DNA of 64,000 bases from Nannocystis pusilla (lineage in GTDB: Bacteria > Myxococcota_A > Polyangia > Nannocystales > Nannocystaceae): assembly GCF_026626665.1 (NCBI RefSeq), contig NZ_JAPNKE010000002.1:5185168-5249167 (forward strand), read 5' to 3'. A program made the position numbers and the translations under genes. Shown in pieces: positions 59,583 through 64,000 of this stretch (position 1 is the stretch's first letter; each line of letters opens with the position of its first letter). The notes below the pieces were generated by a model, which did not search any database, had not been told where the DNA came from, and saw only the letters and a program-made list of their open reading frames with translations.

Positions 59583-61793
59583 ATGACCAGACATTCCAGG
59601 CATCCTTCCACCGTGCGTTCCATGCCGCGGGCCCTCGTGCTCGGCCGGCAGTTCCCCGGCGACAGCGACGCAGCCGTGCACACTGCCCTCGCGGAGCTCG
59701 AGAACCTGCTCGCCCAGCTCGAGATCCGCGTCGCCGCCACCCTCGTCCAGCGCTACCGCAGCGCCGATCCGACGCTCGGCGAGGGCAAGCTCGCCGAGCT
59801 CGCGGCGCGCGTCGCCGAGGTCCGCGGCGACGCCCCGGAGGACGAGGAGCTGCTCCTCGTCGTCGACGACGCGCTGAGTCCCGTCCAGCTCCGCGCCCTC
59901 GAGGAAGCGCTCGCGGGCGTCGAGGTGATCGACCGCGCGAGCGTGATCCTCCGGGTCTTCGAGAAGCACGCGCGGACCCGGGTGGCGCGGCTCGAGGTCG
60001 AGATCGCCGCGCTCACGCACGCGCTCCCGCGTGTCCGCGAGGACAGGTCGCTCGGCGGGCGCGAGGGCGGCGGCGGCGGTCGTGGCGAGCGCGGCCACAG
60101 CAACGTCACCCTGAAGAAGCAGGAGCACCGCGAGAGGATCGCCGGCCTGCGCCGCGAGCTCGCAGGCCTGCGCGCCGCCGAGGAGACCCAGCGAGCGCGT
60201 CGCCAGGACCTGCCGCGCGCGGCCCTGGTCGGCTACACCAACGCGGGCAAGTCGTCGCTGATGCGCGCGCTGACCGGGAGCGAGGTGCTGGTCGAGGACC
60301 GGCTGTTCGCCACCCTCGACACCACGGTGCGGGCGCTGTCGCCGGAGACTGCGCCGCGGATCCTGGTGTCGGACACCGTCGGCTTCATCCGCGAATTGCC
60401 GCACGAGCTCGTCGCGTCGTTCCACGCGACCCTCGCCGAGGCGCGCGACGCCGGGCTCCTGCTCGTCGTCGTCGACGCGTCGGATCTGCAGTGGCGCACG
60501 CAGCTCGCGGTGACCCGCGAGGCGCTGGCGACCATCGGCGCGGGCGCGGTGTCCTCTCGGGTGCTCCTCAACAAGATCGACCGGGTCGACGCCGCGACGC
60601 GCGCGGCGCTGGCCGAGGAGCTGCCGGCCGCGCTGCAGATCTGCGCGCACGCGCCGGAGGACGTCGCACGCCTGCGCGCGGCGCTGATCGAGGCGTTCGA
60701 CGCCTCGCAGGTCGACGACGTGCTCGTGGTGCCGTTCACGGAGGGGCACCTGCTGGGGGAGATCCGCGCGCACGCCCGTGTGCTCGCGGAGACGTACACC
60801 GAGGCCGGGGCGCAGCTCCGCGTGCGCGCGCTGCCGGCGGCGCTCGAGCGCTGGCGGGGCCTGCTGTCGACGGTGCAGCCGATCACGAGCCCGGAGGAGC
60901 TGCTCGCGGCCGTCCGCCGGCACGGGCTCGAGCTGCAGGCCGAGGACGCCGACTTCGATCGCACGGGGCTCGACTTCCTGGTCGTGCATGCGCGCGACGA
61001 GGCGGGGACGCCGTGGATCGTGCGGACGCCGCGTCGCCCCGAGGTGACTGCGGCGGCCTACGTGGAGGCGCGCGTGCTCCGGCTGGTGCGTCCGCGCCTG
61101 CCGGTGGCCGCTCCCGACTGGCGGGTGCACGCGCCCGACGTGATCGCGTACCCGCGGATCTCCGGCACCCCGGCGGTGACGATGACGCCGGAGGGCCCGC
61201 AGTGGAACATCCTCGATCCCGCGGCGCCCTCCGAGGCGTTCATCGAGTCGTTCGCGCGCGCGCTCGCGGCCTTGCAAGCGATCGCGCCGGAGGAGGCGAG
61301 CCGCGCGGGGGTACCGACGTCGACGATCGCCGAGGTACGCGCGGCGCTGTCGCGGTCGATGGACGCGACCCGCGAGGCGCTGCAACCCTCGGAGGCGGTG
61401 TGGCTGCGCTGGCAACGCTGGCTGACCGACGACGCGACGTGGCCGCAGCACGTGGCGCTGGTCCACGGAGACCTGCACCCGGGCCACATGCTCCTCGGGA
61501 CCGACGGGCGACTGGTCGGGATCCTCGACTGGACGGAGGCGCGGGTGACCGACCCCTCCATCGACCTGGCGCTGTTCTGCGGGTGCTTCGGGCGGGATGC
61601 CCTCACGCGGCTGGTCGAGCGCTTCGCGCGAGCGGGCGGGACGACGTGGCCGCGCCTGGTCGATCACGCGGCGGAGCGCTGGGCGGCCTTCCCGGTGCTC
61701 ATCGCCGAGTGGGCGCTCCGCACCGACAACGCGGCGGTGCTCGAGCACGCGCGCGGACAGCTCGCGGCGATCACGGCCGAGACCGCCGCGTGA
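59583..61793 (+). CDS. HflX GTPase fused to macrolide 2'-phosphotransferase
   Basis: 736 residues in one unbroken frame from ATG 59583 (Shine-Dalgarno GGAGGAG eight bases upstream). Residues 1-425 are an HflX-type ribosome-associated GTPase: N-terminal HflX domain (LVQRYRSADPTLGEGKLAEL), coiled coil, G1 GYTNAGKSS (217-225), G3 DTVGFIRELPHELVASFHAT (264 on), G4 NKID (330-333) and the C-terminal VLAETYTEAGAQLRVR. After a linker of about 12 residues, residues 435-735 are a macrolide 2'-phosphotransferase (Mph, APH fold): GLDFLVVHARDEAGTPWIVR, TPRRPEV, catalytic HGDLHPGH (628-635) and DWTEARVTDPSIDLA (649 on). HflX splits stalled ribosomes and HflX paralogues give macrolide/lincosamide tolerance; Mph inactivates the drug. 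One protein would combine both. Confidence 0.92.
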   Translation: MTRHSRHPSTVRSMPRALVLGRQFPGDSDAAVHTALAELENLLAQLEIRVAATLVQRYRSADPTLGEGKLAELAARVAEVRGDAPEDEELLLVVDDALSPVQLRALEEALAGVEVIDRASVILRVFEKHARTRVARLEVEIAALTHALPRVREDRSLGGREGGGGGRGERGHSNVTLKKQEHRERIAGLRRELAGLRAAEETQRARRQDLPRAALVGYTNAGKSSLMRALTGSEVLVEDRLFATLDTTVRALSPETAPRILVSDTVGFIRELPHELVASFHATLAEARDAGLLLVVVDASDLQWRTQLAVTREALATIGAGAVSSRVLLNKIDRVDAATRAALAEELPAALQICAHAPEDVARLRAALIEAFDASQVDDVLVVPFTEGHLLGEIRAHARVLAETYTEAGAQLRVRALPAALERWRGLLSTVQPITSPEELLAAVRRHGLELQAEDADFDRTGLDFLVVHARDEAGTPWIVRTPRRPEVTAAAYVEARVLRLVRPRLPVAAPDWRVHAPDVIAYPRISGTPAVTMTPEGPQWNILDPAAPSEAFIESFARALAALQAIAPEEASRAGVPTSTIAEVRAALSRSMDATREALQPSEAVWLRWQRWLTDDATWPQHVALVHGDLHPGHMLLGTDGRLVGILDWTEARVTDPSIDLALFCGCFGRDALTRLVERFARAGGTTWPRLVDHAAERWAAFPVLIAEWALRTDNAAVLEHARGQLAAITAETAA

Positions 61794-62238
61794 GCCCGAC
61801 GAGGGCCGTGCAGACGCGGTCGCCGACCTGGCCATCGAGACAGGTCAGGTCGGCGGCCGAGTTCGCGACAAAGCGGCCCGGACCACCTGCGCTCGCTCGG
61901 CGTCGTCCTCCAGCAACTCTCTCCGCGAGGAGGCTGCCGCCAGTGGAATGAATGGCGCAGTCGGCCCGCGAGCAAGCGCCGGCGGACATGCCGAGCCGCA
62001 GCCCTCCCGCGTGGCGGGAAAACCCTCGCACATCGTGCCGAGCGCCATGCGCGCCCGAGGACAAACCTTTTCCCGGATCCGTCACGGCTCGCCCTCGCGG
62101 ATCCCCGGATCGGCGCGACCTGTTGCAGGCTTGCCGCCATGAGCGACGGAAGGATGCGAGAGTCATGGTCCTCGGCCTGCGAATTCACGAGGCGCCGATT
62201 TTTCGCGGGAGCGCGTCGCTCGCGACCATCGCCCCGGC
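61794..62238. other. Intergenic, no gene seen
   Basis: No supported frame. It ends with the sigma-factor promoter. Confidence 0.4.
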
Positions 62239-62244
62239 TACCAT
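62239..62244 (+). promoter_or_regulatory. -10 hexamer TACCAT deciding a GTG start
   Basis: TACCAT is followed by seven bases and GTG 62252. The ATG at 62243 overlaps the hexamer itself and could not be in a transcript starting at the normal distance, so the GTG is preferred. Confidence 0.45.
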
Positions 62245-62251
62245 GGCGAGC

Positions 62252-62868
62252 GTGGATGAGGCCGACGACTACGCACTCCTCCGCGCCTGGCAGGGCGGCG
62301 ACGACCGGGCTGGCGAACGGCTGTTTCGCCGCCACTACAAGCCCATGCTGCGGTTCTTTCACAACAAGGCCGGGCCGCAGGCGCACGACCTGGTCCAGCG
62401 GACCTTCCTCGGCTGCCTCGAGGCGCGGGCGCGGATCCGCGAAGGCGCGACGTTCCGCGCGTTCCTGTTCGGGGTGGCCCGCAACGTGCTGTTCGACCAC
62501 TACCGCCTGGCCCGCCGCGACCGCGAGCACCTCGACTTCTCCACCACGACGGCCGAAGATCTGGGGCCGACCCCTCGTCGGCGCTCGACCAGCTCCGCGA
62601 GGTCGAGCTGCTCATGCGAGCGCTGCGGAGGATCCCGATCGAATCGCAGCTCATCCTCGAGATGTACTACTGGGAAGGCATGCCGGCGCACGAGATCGGC
62701 GAGGCGCTCGAGATGCCCGAGCCGACCGTTCGCACCAAGATCCGGCGCGCCCGCCTGCGCCTCGAGCAGATCATCCAGGAGACCGCCTCCGCGCCGTCCC
62801 TGAGCAAGAGCACCATCGACGGCATCGAGACCTGGGCGCGGAAGATCCGCGACGGGATCGGGAACTGA
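62252..62868 (+). CDS. ECF-type RNA polymerase sigma factor (one frameshift)
   Basis: About 205 residues from GTG 62252. Region 2 is MDEADDYALLRAWQGGDDRA, GERLFRRHYKPMLRFFHNKA and TFRAFLFGVARNVLFDHYRL. Region 4 is LREVELLMRALRRIPIESQL, MYYWEGMPAHEIGEALEMPE and PTVRTKIRRARLRL, an HTH that reads the -35 element. Regions 2 and 4 are in different frames, separated by the CCCC near 62571-62574 where CCCCC is expected (LGPTP then SSALDQLREV). No anti-sigma factor gene is adjacent; the C-terminal tail is short, so the regulation is unknown. Confidence 0.85.
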
Positions 62869-62881
62869 CGGTCCAGATCGC

Positions 62882-62995
62882 ATCGAGGGCATCGGCTCGC
62901 CCGCCGACATCGACTACGACGCGGCCCACTCCCGCATCCTCGTCCCGCGCCTGCTCGCCGACACGATCGAGTTCCACCACTTCAACGACTTCTGA
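62882..62995 (+). pseudogene. C-terminal remnant of an NHL/SMP-30-like propeller
   Basis: Thirty-seven residues (IEGIGSPADIDYDAAHSRIL then VPRLLADTIEFHHFNDF) end at TGA 62993-62995. They look like the last blade of a gluconolactonase-like propeller (SPADI.YD....R.L.P......EF). Nothing upstream matches, so it is a broken gene end left behind the sigma factor. Confidence 0.45.
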
Positions 62996-63147
62996 TCGGA
63001 TGTCTCGCTCCGGCTTTGTCGGAAGCGTCATCGTGGTCCCGGAGCCACGGGTGCGCGACATCTCGCCACGCCATGCACGCAAAGCGCGTCGCATATCGGG
63101 CTGGTGATCGGGCACGCCATCTGCGGGCACATCCACGTCGACGAGAC

Positions 63148-63435
63148 ATGACGGGGACAGCGCGACCGGAGCCCCAAGGCGCCGGTGACACGCAAGCTTC
63201 GCGCGCCCGCCAGGTCTCACGAGCCCGAAGCACCAAGCCCTACTTCTCCTCCTCGGCGATCTACTACGCGGAGTACGACGACGCCACGTCGACGCTCCGG
63301 ATCTGGTTCACTTCGAGCGATGGCCCGTACGATTATTACGGAGTGCCTCGTCATCATTACGAAGGGCTCTGCGCGGCCACCTCGAAGGGCAGATATTTCA
63401 ACGACCACATCCGCGACCGCTACGGCGGCCGATGA
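63148..63435 (+). CDS. KTSC-domain protein
   Basis: The protein has 95 residues from ATG 63148. After a polar leader comes the KTSC domain, SSSAIYYAEYDDATSTLRIW, FTSSDGPYDYYGVPRHHYEG and a final ATSKGRYFNDHIRDRYGGR. The family is named for a conserved Lys-Thr-Ser-Cys motif, here as ATSKGRYFN with the usual YFN..IRD.Y end. It is found in phage, conflict-system and housekeeping settings as a small nucleic-acid- or protein-binding module of unknown role. Neighbours give no help. The N-terminal 40 residues are basic and unstructured. Confidence 0.7.
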   Translation: MTGTARPEPQGAGDTQASRARQVSRARSTKPYFSSSAIYYAEYDDATSTLRIWFTSSDGPYDYYGVPRHHYEGLCAATSKGRYFNDHIRDRYGGR

Positions 63436-63585
63436 TCCGCGGCGCATTCCCGCGTCGGAGCGGCCGGCGATGACGGCGATCGTCGCCGACGAGCGAGACC
63501 GCGCCGCGGGTCCTTTCGTTCGGCGCCTCCGGATCCGGCGCGCTGGTCCTTTTCGCGCGCGGCCGCCTGCGGTACCCTGGGCCGC

Positions 63586-64000
63586 ATGCAGGGGCACCGT
63601 CCCACTCTCCTCGCCGCCAGCCTCGCCCTCGTCGCGTGCGCCGGCGAGCTGCGCGAGCCGGCGACCCCCGCCCCGCCGCCGACCGCCGTCGCCGCACCCG
63701 CCCCGGCCGCCTGCGAGCCCGCCCCTGCCCCCGCGCCCAGCGCCCGCGAGCGTCGTCGCCGCGAGCGCGGCCCGACCGACGGCAACTTCGTCTTCTCGCA
63801 CTTCAGCGCCGGCGTGTTCAGCACGATCCTCATCCAGCCTGCGACCTACTGGGTCGCCACGCGCGTCGGCGAGACCGGCCACGGCCTCGGTCCTGCGGTC
63901 GGCGCCCTCGTGCTCGGCGCCTTCCTGCCGCCGATCCTCAACTACACCGTGCAATGGGCGGTCGGGCGCTCGATCGCCCCCGGCCGCGATCGCTTCTGGC
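63586..64000 (+). CDS. Lipoprotein, 3' end outside the window
   Basis: From ATG 63586 the frame runs to the end of the window (138 codons). The signal is PTLLAASLALVACAG with lipobox LVAC, then a Pro/Ala-rich linker (ATPAPPPTAVAAPAPAACEP) and a basic RERRRRERG segment. Two hydrophobic stretches follow (SAGVFSTILIQPATYWVATR and LGPAVGALVLGAFLPPILNY) that could be membrane helices or a membrane-associated domain. TACCCT lies seven bases before the ATG, as at 9204. No family recognised from the part seen. Confidence 0.6.
   Translation, partial: MQGHRPTLLAASLALVACAGELREPATPAPPPTAVAAPAPAACEPAPAPAPSARERRRRERGPTDGNFVFSHFSAGVFSTILIQPATYWVATRVGETGHGLGPAVGALVLGAFLPPILNYTVQWAVGRSIAPGRDRFW

Noticed and set aside
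63090..63150. Short plus-strand peptide LVIGHAICGHIHVDET like the end of a calcineurin-type phosphoesterase
   Set aside because: Sixteen residues are too few to support a gene remnant.
1..64000. tRNA, rRNA, riboswitch or prophage attachment sites
   Set aside because: None recognised by eye on either strand; this does not exclude small RNAs.

Overview
The window is about 70% G+C. It carries many lipoproteins with Thr/Ser-rich or Pro/Ala-rich linkers after the lipobox cysteine, a Ser/Thr kinase fused to TPRs, a MYXO-CTERM-like tail, AgmX/PglI-type CY proteins and CHAT/STAND signalling proteins. Together these point to a Myxococcota chromosome, most likely a Nannocystis-like myxobacterium (inference from protein style; no marker gene is present). 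No rRNA, tRNA or CRISPR was seen.

Layout. 1-4.2 kb: a secreted beta-domain protein (5' end outside the window), a cytochrome c/copper monooxygenase lipoprotein and a small membrane protein. 4.3-5.5 kb: a graveyard with a group II intron reverse transcriptase remnant, a probable transposase tail and a second copy of the 3' end of the first gene. 5.7-12.4 kb: a Ser/Thr kinase-TPR protein and four lipoprotein or secreted genes. 12.7-20.1 kb: a DUF6508 protein, unknowns, an orphan adenine methyltransferase, a LysR/GST divergent pair and two unknowns. 20.2-24 kb: a membrane sulfatase-fold protein and a Sel1 protein separated by tandem repeats. 24.4-29.1 kb: a duplicated lipoprotein plus collagen-like operon. 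29.1-30.9 kb: two CY proteins and a minisatellite. 31-48.7 kb: acyl-CoA dehydrogenase, MYXO-CTERM protein, PAS-STAS regulator, multicopper oxidase, VOC protein, lipoproteins, GST, DUF808, a HET-C/phospholipase C-like protein with TSP3 repeats, an MHS transporter, an erythromycin esterase and a truncated propeller. 48.7-49.3 kb: a LysR gene scrambled by an internal inversion. 49.6-58.6 kb: a probable conflict/cell-death locus, with a zinc-ribbon membrane protein, an EAD1-like STAND ATPase with TPRs, a lipoprotein, a CHAT protease-pseudokinase-SPOR-like fusion and a 541-residue unknown. 59.6-61.8 kb: an in-frame HflX GTPase-macrolide phosphotransferase fusion. 62.2-64 kb: an ECF-type sigma factor, a propeller remnant, a KTSC protein and a partial lipoprotein.

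Three cross-cutting features matter. (1) More than twenty genes or gene parts are split by indels, mostly loss of one base in a short C/G (sometimes A/T) run. This looks like uncorrected long-read consensus error, so the frames are joined here and the breaks stated. (2) A dispersed palindromic element built on GACATGTC recurs mostly just 3' of stop codons in the first 30 kb, and in two places is embedded in a coding frame. (3) Many genes have a TAnnnT hexamer 6-9 bases before the start codon and no Shine-Dalgarno, so leaderless transcripts look common.
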